From the NCBI GenBank assembly GCA_019054805.1, contig JAHQIY010000003.1:5332001-5396000 (forward strand): a stretch of 64,000 nt of DNA. The letters run 5' to 3'. Below, piece after piece: positions 44,601-56,110 of this stretch. The notes under the pieces are model-generated. The model worked only from the letters and a program-made list of their open reading frames with translations. It did not search any database and was not told where the DNA came from. Source of the DNA: Brachionus manjavacas. Lineage: Eukaryota; Rotifera; Eurotatoria; Ploima; Brachionidae. Numbering within the stretch: the first letter of the stretch is position 1; each line of letters opens with the position of its first letter. The translations under genes and the position numbers were made by a program.

Positions 44601-47600
44601 ATTTACTTTTAAGGTTTATAATTTTTTTTCCTTTCTTTTACTAATACTAAAAAATGTAATATAAAACATTTTGATCTATTATGTTTTAATAGCTTAAATT
44701 TTTTGGGGGTGACAAATTTAATTTTTTTAAGATGACAAAAATAACTAAAAGTGGTGAATAATTTAATCTATTTTAGCTGACTTTATAACACTAATTATTC
44801 TGACAAAAAAACTAAACGACTGACAAATATATATATATTGAGATGACAATTTGATAATTTTGTACTGACAAAATAAAACCTATTTAATAGATAGGTTTTA
44901 ATATAAGAATCATGATTTCTCTTTGCCAAAATAAGGATTAAGAAATTTATGCTCAAAATTTTTTCTTATCAAGTATTTTTGGATGATCTTTCAATCAAAA
45001 ATTAGAACATACGGATCAAAATTTCTTATTTTTCCAAAAGTGATTTTCAAAATGAAAAAAATTATTAAATAAATTTTATTTTATTTTAGTTCTAATTAAG
45101 CTATCTAATAATGTCATTCTGTTAGATTGTAAGGAATGAACTTAAATTGTGACGTTGTCTCATAGTTCATAGTTGACTCTAGCTTGATGATGAGATTTGG
45201 GCAAAACGTTTTGTCATAATCGTCTGGAACTTCCTTCCGATTTTGGTGCTATAGTTCAAGATTTTGATTTTTATTGTCACCACAAATCATTAATTTGTTG
45301 TAAAAAAATTAATAAGTCAAAAAAGTATTTTTGTCACTCAAATCATTATTTTATCAGTCAATTAATTTATTTATCATCATATGTAGTTTTTTTGTCAGTA
45401 GAATTATCCTTTTTGTCAGTCCATTAATTGATGGCCTTTTTTGGCAAAATAAATGAATTTCTTAAATTGGGTTTAGTTATATTGCTCAAAGCATTTAAAA
45501 TTTAACTCTAATATTGAAAAAATATTTAAAATTTAAATAAGTCATTTCAGATAGTAAAGATGGGAGTGTTGGACAGTTCAAGAAACAAAAAGTAAAAGAT
45601 AGAAAATATTTCATTTTATTTATTTGTTTTCTGTACCAAACTAGAGCTCCTTCAGAATATAATTTAAAAAAAATAAAAATAAATTTAGATAAAATAAGAT
45701 CAAATAAATATCATCATAATCACCAAATCGATGTTTGCACAATATGTGATCAAAAACATAAAAATTAAAATTAAAATAAAAAACTTTTGTGATCAATATT
45801 TTATTTTTGTTATCCAAGTTTCATTTAAAGTTTTAAAGAAAAAAAATAGCTATCGTTGCAAATAAGTGTCCCCCTAAGACCCCCTTTTAAAAAACTAGTC
45901 AAAAGTGGCCTAGTTTCATCTATGTTTCCTTCTTATAAAGTATGCTTAGATCCTTATAAAAATATTTAATTTGAGGAAAATTTTCTTTCATAAGGGCCTA
46001 AATTCTTCAAAAAAGACACGATTTTAGGGAAACTTATTTGCAAGGGTATACGTTAGTAATTAAACAGAGTGTTTTTACCGATATGGAGTTTGACACCGCG
46101 TTCATTCTTCATCAAAGCCTTGCATATTGGGCAGGAGACCGAATTCGCATGCTTGCTCAAAGCGACTGCTATTTGCTCTTTACTACATGAGACTCTAAAG
46201 CCAACATATGATATTCGTTTGATTTTTCTTTAATATTTAATTATCTATTTTTTTTTATCTGAAGGAACTTATGCTCGAACAAAAAAAACAAATAAATAAT
46301 AAATAATAATAATAATAACATCCAATTTAAATTTATTTAATAAAATTTTTTGCAGTGATCGGTTTTAAAATTCTCGCGATCAACCATTTTTGATCACATT
46401 TTGTGTGATCATCGATTTGGAGATCAGTCTTGTTCACAAAACCAGCATTATTAAAAAGATCCATTTTTATGTGATCAAGTGATCACATATTGGACAAGAC
46501 CCATATAACCATCATAGGGACAATTTATTTAAAGATTTCTAATTTTATTAATTAATTTTTTAATTTTTAATTTTAATTTTAGCTAATAATTCTCTAATCT
46601 GCAGGGCTCCGCGTCGGACGCACTTAATTTTTATATGATATATGATTTAATTATCGATATGACGGCTCAATTTTTTACCTACCTTATTGACGGGTTAGGC
46701 TGAATTTTAAACGAAGCATTTGGGAGCTTTCCCAAAGTATCTTTGCTAGGACGATCAAAAAATTTTAATTCCCGAACCTTTTAAGCAGATTTTTCTAATA
46801 AATAAATAATTTTTTTTTAATTATGTAGATTACTCTGTAAAATTACTTAAATTTTTTTTTAATGTTTTTGATTTAAATAACACAAAAAAACGCTTGATGT
46901 TAAAAAATTCTAATAAATTCAAGAAAATTCTTGTGTTATTTTTATCAAAAAAGGAAATGTTTTTGTTAAAATTTTTTTTTAAATTTTTACTGATTTTCAA
47001 AATGCCGTTAATTTCCAAATATCAAAAAATACTGAACTAAAAAAAAATTCACAGAGCAGATCATTTTTAGAATTTTAAATTTTGATTTTGTTAAAAAATC
47101 ACAAAATTTAGCAATTAAAAACCTTTTTTTTTAATTCAATCACTCAAGCTTTTTTTTTCTTTGAAAAAAATTTCTCCAAATTTTCCTGCCAACAAAAAGT
47201 TCTAATCTAAAATTAAATTTTTTTTAGTCGTATTCAAATTCGTATTGCATTTGCACTCTATTTATTCAAAATTCAGGTGAGATTATTCAATGAGTCACAG
47301 GCAAAAGACGAGTCCAATATTCAACAGATGGATCTGGTATTGCGGTTTATAAAGAAAGCTTCACCGAATCTGACCCAAGAGTTTAAAGTCTATGTGCCCA
47401 GCAAACGTTTACCAATATGTGAACAAAAACGAATGCTGTCCAAGCAGTTACATGATTTTTTGCACATTTACAAAAAAGATACAGAGCTGATTAGACTGGA
47501 AACGAATGCTCAAATAAACAAAGAGCGAAATAAGAGCCGAAATAAGATAATTGATGACAAAGCATTTCAAGCATTGCTGTACAAATCGTCCGAGTCCGAT

Positions 47601-50192
47601 TTGGAAGAAATTATGAGTTCATATATGAAAAATTCCCACGATTCAAGCATATTTTTGGGAAGTTCGAAAAATTCATCTAATGGTAAAAAAAACTTGGACT
47701 TGGCTAAAAGTGAGACCCGTAATCTGATTGAATTTAAACTGAGATCTCCGTCGAGAAATAAACAAAATGTAGCTGAAAGTCAGATGGAAGAAGTGGAACG
47801 GCCCTCAAAGAAACCCAATGATGATGATGTGTCCCAGCATTCTTTTGATTCACGGTCTGATTTTAGTAAATCATCAGACTTTGAAGGTCAAAGTAGATCA
47901 AGGTCCAGATCGTTATCTCCAGTGGCAGACAAGAGACAAGAAAAAATCAAAAAGCAAACAGTAAACCCAAAAAATGGGGAAGAAAAAAAAGATTATAGAA
48001 ATAGAAAGTTAGTCAGCTCCAAGTCGTCAAATCGATTAGCCCATTTTGATTCATCAATCAGCTCTTGGAAAAAAGATAAGCCCAAGGTTAACAAAGCTTT
48101 GGATTATCATACTGGCATTTCAAATATTTATCTGCAATCAAAAACCAAGGTCAACAAAATTAGACCAAAGACAAATCACAACAACTTAAATAGTAGCTTA
48201 TCAAGGACTAAAACTTTTCATAATTCATCAGCTAGTCTAGTACCTGTTAATAAATTGGCTCCTCTAACAAGTAAATTTAATTATTTAACTAAATAATTGT
48301 TTGAAAACCACCTAAATAGTAGAAATAAAAATAACAGATATTTTCAATTCAAATTTGAAATTTCTTCAAAATAACTTTTTTTAAGTTAAATTATTTTATT
48401 TTTTTTTAATTAAGAATAAAGGAAGAATAATAATCTCGACTTGGTCACTTATGTTTTTTTGTTCATCTAAACTGTGTTCTCTATGTGTGACTTGAAAAGA
48501 AAAAAGAGTAAACAACAACAAAGAATTTAGTCACCAATTTCAAAGAATTGTGACCAATGAGTCAAAATTAAACAAAAAAATATTAACTCTCTATGCGTTT
48601 ATTATTATTTAATTATTTTCTTGATTTTTCGCTGAAACGTCGGATGAAGTTTTACTGGAATTTTTGGCGAGGCATCGTTTCGTTGAAAAAAATTTCTTTG
48701 AAATCTTACACAGAAGCTTTTCTATGATTTTTTTCAATTAGAAAATTTGTAAATTGAAATAATTGATTGAAAATTATTTCTAGTGATAAACAATCAAAAT
48801 TTTAAAAAATTTTAGACTTAAAATTAATTTAAGATTTTTTTCAAATTCTTTAAAATTGTTTATTTAATTTATTTGAAAAAAAATTGATGAATTCAACCTA
48901 AATTTTATTTTAAAACTTCTTTGTTTAAAAATAATTTTTGCAACAATTTTCTTTCAATAAATTTGTCTTTTTAAATCTACAATATTTTTCTATGAAACGA
49001 TACTTTCCTTAATAGAGCTAAATACGACTTATGTTTCTATGGTTTTTATTTGAACTAATACACATTTTGATATCTATATATTTATTTTTAAGAGTCAAAA
49101 TTTATTATATTATTATAAATAAGTTATTTAATACATTATTTCAGCGACCTTTGTTTTTTTTTTTAAATTATTCTTAAAAGTTAATATTAAACAAGATATT
49201 AGATTAGATTAAATTTAAAAAAAATTAAATTTAAATACGAGTCTGATATTTTTGCCTGCTTTTGAGCAAGTTTTAATGAGAAAGAACCTTTGGCGATGAA
49301 AACCTACATTTTAAACGCACTTTTTATTGATTTGATGTGACCAGAGTTGTCTAAAAATTACAGGTCTCAAGTCAAGTACAAGTCCAGACTTGTAATTTTT
49401 AAACAACTCGGCATGTGACTCAGAAATTAATTGACACAAGTTTCTAATTTTGGTTGAAATCTATTTTTAATTCTTTGTTAAAACTCCAATTTAAAACTTA
49501 AAAAAATTAATTTTTTAGTTAACAGCCAGACGAATAGTCAAAACAGTAACCAAATCAACTATTACTCGCCAATTTCGACATCAAGCAAAGACTCGCAGCC
49601 AAGTCCCTTAAATCTATTAAGAAAAGCTTCGAGTGTTTACATTCACAAACCTGCTTCAAATAATTTAAGCAATAATGAGGAAAGTCGGAAAAAATTCGGC
49701 TCAAGCACAAATAGATCTTTTACATCGAACAGTCAGTATTTAACGTTTGATGAAACTTCAGTTTTGTCGATGGGACTGAAGAATCTTCAACTAAAGCAGC
49801 AGGAAAGACAATATTCGGGAGTTAAATCTCTGCGGATAATAGCGTCAATAGACGATGCAAAGTCAAATCAGTCTCTTTTACAGCCAGTTTCGAATGAAAA
49901 TTCTGGCAAAGACAAAGCGGACAAACCACTTGTTTTGGCTCCGGTTAAAAAAGACAATTACACTTTTCGAGACTACTTAATGGAACAAAACGAAACAGGT
50001 ACAAATGCTGAAAAACGAAATTTATCTCTGATTGAAAGACTCGAGAGACAAAAAGAGACAACTAATTTACTTTTAGAAAAGAGTATATCAAAGCACAGTC
50101 AAATGATTTTGGCAAATCAACAAAACTATACGACCAAAACGCAAGATCAAGCAGATGATCTAAACATTTATTTTTCAACTATCAAAAATTAA
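35620..50192 (+). CDS. TTLL5: Tubulin polyglutamylase TTLL5, 11 coding exons
   Basis: Exons: 35620-36055, 36111-36193, 36242-36412, 36465-36531, 36741-36823, 36910-37366, 37418-37904, 42669-42716, 42766-43374, 47228-48270, 49519-50192. All introns are GT..AG, every phase agrees, and the sum is 1385 codons plus stop (human TTLL5 has about 1280). The enzyme adds glutamate side chains to tubulin, mainly alpha-tubulin, in axonemes. The TTL core shows [20 protein letters not shown], the ATP-grasp lysine in IWIVKPA, the loop [53 protein letters not shown] and [35 protein letters not shown] closes the core region. Orthologue-specific C-terminal blocks come after long introns: [19 protein letters not shown] and [19 protein letters not shown] in exon 10, and [19 protein letters not shown] in exon 11. 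These favour TTLL5 over TTLL4. AATAAA is at 50273. Exon 8 (48 bases) rests on phase and splice sites only. Confidence 0.88.
41423..41480. repeat. two overlapping perfect 17-bp inverted repeats
   Basis: ATTTTCATACAAATTAC at 41423-41439 pairs perfectly with 41451-41467. TTTGGAAATTGTAATTT at 41441-41457 pairs perfectly with 41464-41480 around a 6-base loop. The arms interleave, so only one hairpin can form at a time (order A B A' B'). Confidence 0.75.
42280..42543 (-). repeat. GC-richer dispersed repeat with open minus-strand frame
   Basis: An 81-codon frame contains [20 protein letters not shown] and then [18 protein letters not shown] decayed relative lies at 8225-8345 on the same strand. The higher GC and recurrence suggest a mobile-element coding scrap inserted in the TTLL5 intron just before exon 8. 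The family is not recognised. Confidence 0.45.
43665..44590 (+). pseudogene. decayed jockey/CR1-like retroelement in TTLL5 intron 9
   Basis: The first part reads [13 protein letters not shown], a stop, [15 protein letters not shown], which is the same palm segment as FFDISEAFDRVWHEGLL in the copy at 50608. Then comes a jump to [13 protein letters not shown] (counterpart of SVEKSCSVVFSRYKK), so the catalytic FADD block is deleted. Stops and frameshifts are frequent. The family 3' tail closes it at 44541-44590: AACATTTGCTCGGTACAGAT and an AATAAATAAATAAT end. It shares the gene's strand but cannot encode a protein. Confidence 0.7.
45721..46422. repeat. GATC-rich inverted repeats flanking a retroposon fragment
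   Basis: CACCAAATCGATGTTTGCAC at 45721 and the following AATATGTGATCAAAAA are found inverted at 46384-46422 with about six changes in 39 bases. A further half copy (TGATCACATATTGG) is at 46470-46490. The ends could be terminal repeats of a 700-bp DNA element. Confidence 0.4.
46060..46320 (+). pseudogene. non-LTR element 3' fragment with (AAT)n end
   Basis: A GC-richer stretch (46080-46210) is followed by the tail GAAGGAACTTATGCTCGAAC and an AAATAAATAATAAT run. The tail matches the jockey-like family tail at 44541, 52032 and 60361 with changes. The coding remnant is too short to name. Confidence 0.45.
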
Positions 50193-50272
50193 AAAAAATT
50201 TTGTTATTGTTGTTATTTCGATCTTTACTAAATTTATACCAGCTTTCTTTATTTTATTTAATTTTTTTTTTA

Positions 50273-50278
50273 AATAAA
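50273..50278 (+). promoter_or_regulatory. polyadenylation signal of TTLL5
   Basis: AATAAA about 80 bases after the TTLL5 stop, in an AT-rich 3' UTR. Confidence 0.5.
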
Positions 50279-50402
50279 TAAATATAATATAATCTATTTT
50301 AGATTAAATAAAAAAATACTATTTTTTTTATTATTTCTTTATTTTAAAATTTTAAAAATTAATTATTTATTAATCATATAATTTATGTCAGTATAAATAG
50401 GA

Positions 50403-50600
50403 ATCGAGCAATTAGTTAGACTCATAATCATCATCATCCGGCGAGCTTCTTTGGCTCGGCAATCATTCTTTTCCAATTTTCCTTCTTTTCATTTCATCTT
50501 TAGAATCACTATCAAAGTCATCATTATCCGCATCATTATTATTATCATCCTCAAGGATGACTGATTTGGCATTTTCCGCATTTAAAAATTTTTTTCGAAC
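50403..50600 (-). pseudogene. acidic C-terminal gene fragment with internal stop
   Basis: Read on the minus strand, one frame gives AENAKSVILEDDNNNDADND and then DSKDEMKRRKIGKE, a TGA, LPSQRSSPDDDDYESN and a stop. The same frame continues after the TGA with plausible coding sequence, as if TGG had become TGA. It abuts the 5' end of the retroelement copy at 50608. It may be the broken last exon of an unknown gene or of a mobile element. Confidence 0.35.
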
Positions 50601-50607
50601 AAAATTT

Positions 50608-52080
50608 CAGGAGCTTATCTCTTAGAGAAGGTAAGGTCCCGAAAGCTTGAAAAACTTCGAACATTACTATGATTCAAAAAAATGCCTCTAATTTACAAGA
50701 TCCTTTAAATTATAGACCAACAAGTATAACGAGTTGTCTAGGAAAGTTACTGGAACGAAAAGTCTATTCAAGATTATACAATTTTTTGGAACAAAATTCA
50801 CTCCTTATCCAGGAGCAATCTGAATTTAGAAAACACCGGCGAGCATCAGATAATCTATTTTTCTTAATTAAAAAAATGCAGAATCATTTAATAGAAAAAA
50901 AGAGTTTATGGCCTGTTTTTTGATATTTCTGAAGCCTTTGATAGGGTTTGGCATGAAGGTTTACTTTGTAAATTTATTAAAATGAATCCACCTCATTACT
51001 AGACTAACTGGATTAGATCCTTTTTAGACACTAGGATATTTAAGGTAAATGTGAATGATCACTTGAGCTAAGAATATCAAATAACTGCAGGTGTTCATCA
51101 AGGCTCAGTAATTAGTCCTCTTTTATTTAGTATATATATTATTGGCATCCCCAAAAGAAACAAAACAAATAATGAATACTCTCTGCTTTTTGCAGATGAT
51201 CTAGTTACATTCTTCATTTATAACAAAAAAGGGAACCTTGAAAATAAGATAAATAAATACACCAACGAACTAGAACAATGGCTTATTAAATGGAAAATGA
51301 AGATATCAGTTGAAAAGTCGTGTTCAGTAGTCTTCTCTAGGTACAAAAAAGAGAGTGATAATCTAAACTTAAAATTTTATGGAAACAGAATAGTGAGCCA
51401 AATAGAAATCAAGTTTCTTGGTATAAACTTTGATTCTAAATTAAATTTTATTATATTAGTGGACGAAATTAAAGAACGCTGGAACAAAAGGGTAAATATT
51501 ATTAGGATATTGTCAAACAAAAAATGGGGTCTCAATCAAAACACACTAGGAAATTTATATAAATCTTTAGTCGGATCGATTTTAGACTATTCTTTTCCTT
51601 GCTTGAATTCATTTTCAGAAAAAAATATCATAAAACTACAAGCAATTCAGAATACAGCAGTAAGATCTATCCTTAAGTTAAAATATGATACTCCCTCCAA
51701 CATCGTGCATCATGAAGCTTTTAATAAACTTAAATTACCAACAGTCTAGAATCGGCTTTTTGAGTTAAGTGAGAGAAATGTTGGGACAGGACTGAGTCAT
51801 TCTATTCCATGGGTTGTAAGAATGGTGGAGGAATACAAAGAAGGTTTCGAATCGAGATATATTGAATACCCAACTCCATTGTGTAATTGCTACCTTACTA
51901 TTTCCTCATTTTTTCCTGAAACCTGAACTATGTAAACATGTGCCACATGTAACAATCTATATCTTTTTAACTTTCATTTTTTTTTAGCTTATTTTATTAA
52001 CTTTAATTTTTTTTTGATTTTTTTTAATCTATTCTGAAGGTGCCCTAGCTCGGTACAGAAAACAAATAAATAAAAAAAAA
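50608..52080 (+). pseudogene. jockey/CR1-like non-LTR retrotransposon, 5'-truncated, best-preserved copy
   Basis: It starts within the region before the palm (NYRPTSITSCLGKLLERKVY) and continues through the fingers, FFDISEAFDRVWHEG, AGVHQGSVISPLLFSIYI, the catalytic FADD block (SLLFADDLVTFF), the thumb (LNFIILVDEIKERWNKRV) and the C-terminal NKKWGLNQNTLGNLYKSLVG. A frameshift at about 50922 and stops near 51002, 51070 and 51750 make it inactive. The 3' UTR ends with TCTGAAGGTGCCCTAGCTCG (52032) and an AAATAAATAAAA tail. Endonuclease and ORF1 are missing. Related pieces in this window are at 14282, 43665, 46060, 52850, 60040 and 61203. Confidence 0.85.
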
Positions 52081-52619
52081 ATTAGAAAAGAATGAAAAAA
52101 TCATTTATTAATTAAATAAATTGCTTATTTTAAATAAATTAATTTTTTTCATTAGTTTTTTTTAAAGCTTTTTTTTTAATTGCCAATTAGCGATTTTTAA
52201 TTATGCTTTTTTAATAAAAAAATTCCAGGAAAAACTTTAGCTTTAATGATAATTGCTATTTTGAACCACCCCTACTTGAATTCATCCGAAGTTGTTGAAT
52301 ATTTTCAGAAACAGCGTCTTGATATTTTCATTCAAAATATCTGAAATTAAAGTATCTAAATCCATTTTTTCACCAAATTTCTATAACTTGTTATGTGACT
52401 AATAACTTGTAATGGAAAATAAATTCTTTTTAAACATAAGAATAATAATGAAAACGACATTCCATATCAGTCATTCAATGCATTAAAGCTGTCATTCTTT
52501 CCCAAATTACCGTATGTTGCATCAGATTGAATTATATTTTGACATCATAGCATGTTTCTTTTTAATTAGTTTATTTAATTTTTAAAAAAGTGTCATTAAA
52601 AATCAAATTAAATTAATTA

Positions 52620-52745
52620 AATGACATTAGAATTTGTAAAAGAAATTGGAAATGTAACAGAAAAAAGGTTTTGGATTGGAATCAATTTATCATCTATTGC
52701 TCCTCGAGAAGGCCAGAAAGTTTGATAGACAGTGTGTCATATGGT
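52620..52745 (+). pseudogene. C-type-lectin-like exon, broken
   Basis: From ATG at 52621 the frame reads LEFVKEIGNVTEKRFWIGIN, then LSSIAPREGQKV, and two stops (TGA TAG at 52723-52728) where lectin domains have the WxW(S/T)D stretch. It continues TVCHM to a good donor ATG|GTAAGTG. FWIGIN followed some 15 residues later by a tryptophan-rich turn is the core of a C-type lectin fold. The paired stops suggest a decayed exon. No other exon of this gene was found nearby. Confidence 0.35.
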
Positions 52746-52849
52746 AAGTGATAGATTGACTTAAAAAATGTATTTTGAATTACTTGCAGTTTTTGAATGT
52801 TTGATTGGGAAACACGGTATAGGATGAACAAAAATTAGTCTATAATGGA

Positions 52850-53395
52850 ACCTTTAACTACATTATAGAGATTTTCAAGGATTCTGAGATTTCGGATGCA
52901 GAAAGACAGAGGTTGAAACACTTGCTAGACCCAGTACCAACGATTCAGGGAGATTTTTCAACATACGGTTACTTATATTGTCAGGTTCTGGGGCTGACTC
53001 GTCTTTTAGTTTTTTAATGGTATTTTTTAGATCTTCAATTGTGATTTTAGGAAAAGACTTTTTGGAAACAAATCCTTCAATCATGTCCCGAAAATCATTG
53101 TCAAAAGAATCAATTCTTTCTTGAGTAAAGGTTTCCTCCAATAATCTCTTTGAAGAGCGTACCTTTTTTAGAATCTGTTTCAAACTCTTTTGAGTTGAGG
53201 ACAAGTTTGGGAAAAAATTGCCTGAGGAATTTTTTTTAAACGAGTTAACCTTTTCCAAAAAGGACGGGAAGATTTTGGATTTGGCCCAAGAAACCTAAAA
53301 ATGTTCCCCAATTTTTCTATTTTAAATCTAATTTTATAAGCAAGCTTATTACACTCCACCCGGGTTAGACTTGTTGAGTAAAAATGAAATGACAA
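52850..53395 (-). pseudogene. jockey-like retroelement fragment, region before reverse transcriptase
   Basis: Two overlapping frames carry NKLAYKIRFKIEKLGNIFRF and PKSSRPFWK, then FPKITIEDLKNTIKKLKDES followed by APEPDNISNRMLKNLPESL. This is the linker and first reverse-transcriptase block (usual form KK.KAPGPDGI.N..LK). The typical Gly of APGPD is Glu here. After another frameshift the minus strand continues with LSASEISESLKIS, the counterpart of SL..G.IP..WK. At least two frameshifts make it a dead copy in reverse orientation to the 50608 copy. Confidence 0.7.
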
Positions 53396-53469
53396 CTAGC
53401 CAGCGATTAGGAAACTAACCTGACTCACCTGAATATTTTGAATATAATATATTTTTTAGTGTTAGATAC

Positions 53470-53745
53470 GGGCAAGACAAACCGGTCCAATACACGGACG
53501 GTTTTTTGCGGTCATTTGGCCGGTCAGCCGTTCAAATTTTTGGACCGCCAAAATAAACGGTCTAAAATATACGGGCGGCCAAAACACCGGCCCAAAATAA
53601 ACGGACAAAAATATGGCCAAATTTTTGGCGGTCATCAAATTCTCAAGGAACCGATTTTGACCAAAATGATCTTGATCAGATTTTCGTCGATAGGACAACA
53701 AATACGCGCGCAAATTGACGCACTTATTGGAAGGAAAGAATATAT
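53470..53745. repeat. GC-rich repetitive patch
   Basis: It contains many short variants of GGCCGGT/ACCGGCC/AAACGG/GGACCGCC in both orientations, far above the base composition around it. Its right part (53632-53680) recurs at 54687-54735 with one change. The 103-codon plus frame and the 83-codon minus frame here are by-products of this repetition and not supported as genes. Confidence 0.5.
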
Positions 53746-53749
53746 ATAA

Positions 53750-55840
53750 TTTTCTACTTTGTATATTAAGATCTTGTCACTTTTTAACTAAACAAGCAAT
53801 TGCTTTTTGGCGTCATCTTTTGATTACTTATTATTTAATGGATATTGAGTGAAAGGTTTATTAAGTTTTTTCTTTCTTTCCTTGGCCAAATTAACTATTT
53901 TATAATTAATAATTATTTTTACAATACATGTAAATTGTCCACAATCGTATCCTCCATTATCTAAATTTAGATTTAAATGCATTACATATTTACCTCTTGG
54001 TTAGTCCTGTAATGCCCAATTCATTTTTTCTACACCGATAATTGGACTCAAAAATAAATTGGCGCCTGAAAATTTTATTGTCCTGTTTGATGTATTTTGA
54101 AAGCATTGGGTTTTATGGTGAATTTTTAACTATTCATTTCTTTTTTGCTTGATTTAAAATATATTTTTGACTTCACTGAGTTAAAGATAAGTAAAGCAAA
54201 AAATTGGTTGATTGAGGACGGAATATAATTGTCTTTATCATTAAGATTCAAAGTAAGCAAATATTTTTAATTAAAATTTTTTTAAACATATTATCTTAAG
54301 ACTTTTATATTTAAAAGATGTGCAACAGAAATGACTTGAATTTAAACACAAAGGCTCTCATAGAAAAATTTAAATAGTGCAAGTGCCAATTTTGAATAAA
54401 ATGTTTGAATCAATTATTAATTATTTTTATCATATTTAATCTAATCGAAAAATAAGAGAAACTAATAATATATATAAATATTTTTCAAATTATTTTTAAT
54501 ACTGTTATTTGAAAAATAAAATAAAAAAATTTAAAATTTGAATTTGAATTTTAAATATTTGAATACAAAAAAATTAATCCTCTTTTAAGCTCATTAAAAT
54601 GCAAAATTTATTAGGAATCTTTTTCTATATTTGGTAATGCATTCTAAAAATAAATTAAAATAGAGGACATTAACTCTTTTCCAAGCTCATCAAATTTTCA
54701 AGGAACCGATTTTGACCAAAATGATCTTGATCAGACTTTAAAATTTTTTTATAAATACAATCTAAAAGTAAATTAATAAAATAACTGTTTAAATAATTTG
54801 AATTTTTTAAAAGAATCTGTGGAAATTTTCCGAAGCGAGTTATTAGACACTTTGAGATCGGGCAACATCGATGTAAGGATTTGTAAATTTAACTGGATTA
54901 ACCCAGTCTTAAGGATCTAATACACAATCGTTGATGCAAACGTCGTAGTTGACTGGTATGCGCATTGTACTTTAACAAAATTATCTTTACATTGATTTTA
55001 CTAGGGTTACACAATATAAGACTAGGGTTTTGATTTAAGGTATATCATTCATTTTTACACAATAAACACACATTTTCTTGTTTTTTTTTTGCAAAATGTA
55101 ATGTAAATGTTTGACTTAGGCGTAGATCGTGGTTTAGAGCTTAAAATATACGATTAGGTCTGTAATTTGGCCACCAAGCATCTCAACACTCTATCAAACA
55201 AAGCATACATTATTCTTTGGAAATTTAAATCATTTATAAACTTTAACAGTCGATACAACTACGTTTGTTGCAAAATTACTAATTCATTGAAATAATTTTG
55301 AAATAAAATACATTCCACTTTAATTGATTTGTTTTACTTTTTTACGAATTATAATTTCAAAAAAATAATTCATAACGTAATTTTACGTAAAATTTAGTAA
55401 ATTATTTTTTGATACTTTTAAAAGCTAATTTAATTATTTTCTTTGAGTTCTATTATAAAACGAAAAAATTATCTTGGTCTCACACTTTTGGTTTTAACCA
55501 TTTTTTACGTAAAATAACGTATTTTACCTAAGAACCACATATTGTAGCAACAAATATTGTAGCTGTAAAATTACATCAAATCAAATATTCAATTTTTGAG
55601 TTTTTCGATTTTTACCTTTTAAACTGATCCGAGTTAGGAAATTTAGTTCAGCAAAAATAATGGGCATAGTCTCTTAAATGTCATTTTAAAAGTTGAACAT
55701 TAAAAAAAAATTTTAATTTGAATAATTTAAAAGTTGAAAGATTGAAAAGTTGAATAAGATGAAGATTTGAATATTTCAATAGAACAGATATTTAACATAA
55801 AGCTTGCTTATTAGAAATGAAGAGCTTTATAAGTAAACAA
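53750..55840. other. AT-rich DNA with small repeats
   Basis: No gene was seen. Besides the 49-bp copy above, an inverted pair built on TTTTACGTAAAAT lies at 55373-55395 and 55504-55528, a possible foldback of about 150 bases. Confidence 0.4.
54687..54735 (+). repeat. second copy of the 49-bp sequence from 53632-53680
   Basis: AAGGAACCGATTTTGACCAA with its neighbours is shared over 49 bases with a single mismatch. The flanks differ, which marks it as a piece of a dispersed repeat. Confidence 0.7.
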
Positions 55841-55844
55841 GAAA

Positions 55845-56110
55845 CAAGTGTGTCTACAACAAGATTAGCACTTAGACGACTTTAATGGCTTGGACATGTT
55901 TTAGGAATATCAAAAGACAGAATCCCTTGAATAACTTTTTTCTGGACACTGCAAAGGAAGAGAAAAGTAGGAAAACCAATGATGATCTGAAAGGGAACAA
56001 TTGAAAGAGAGAAAACAAGCAGAAATTACCACAAATATATGTTAGGATGACACGTGGGCACCTTATGCTTCACAAGAAGCTAAAGTTGAAAGAAAAAGAT
56101 TCAACACGTT
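55845..56110 (+). pseudogene. RTE-type endonuclease-reverse transcriptase, C-terminal fragment
   Basis: The frame reads RRL, WLGHVLRISKDRIP and later RKVGKP, GTIERE. This is the conserved end of RTE-like polyproteins (RRLRWLGHV.RM...R.P, then a KR.RGRP...W...I..E block). The intervening stops show it is dead. It may be a relative of the fragments at 13900 and 22240. A short open stretch follows (56148-56330); I could not assign it. Confidence 0.7.

Noticed and set aside
32203-50192. HAUS3-TTLL5 operon
   Set aside because: Same strand and both act on microtubules, but HAUS3 has its own poly(A) signal and about 1 kb separates them; no trans-splicing evidence is visible.
53438-53749. 103-codon plus frame and 83-codon minus frame
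   Set aside because: Both follow from the repetitive GGCC/CCGG patch; neither has a domain.
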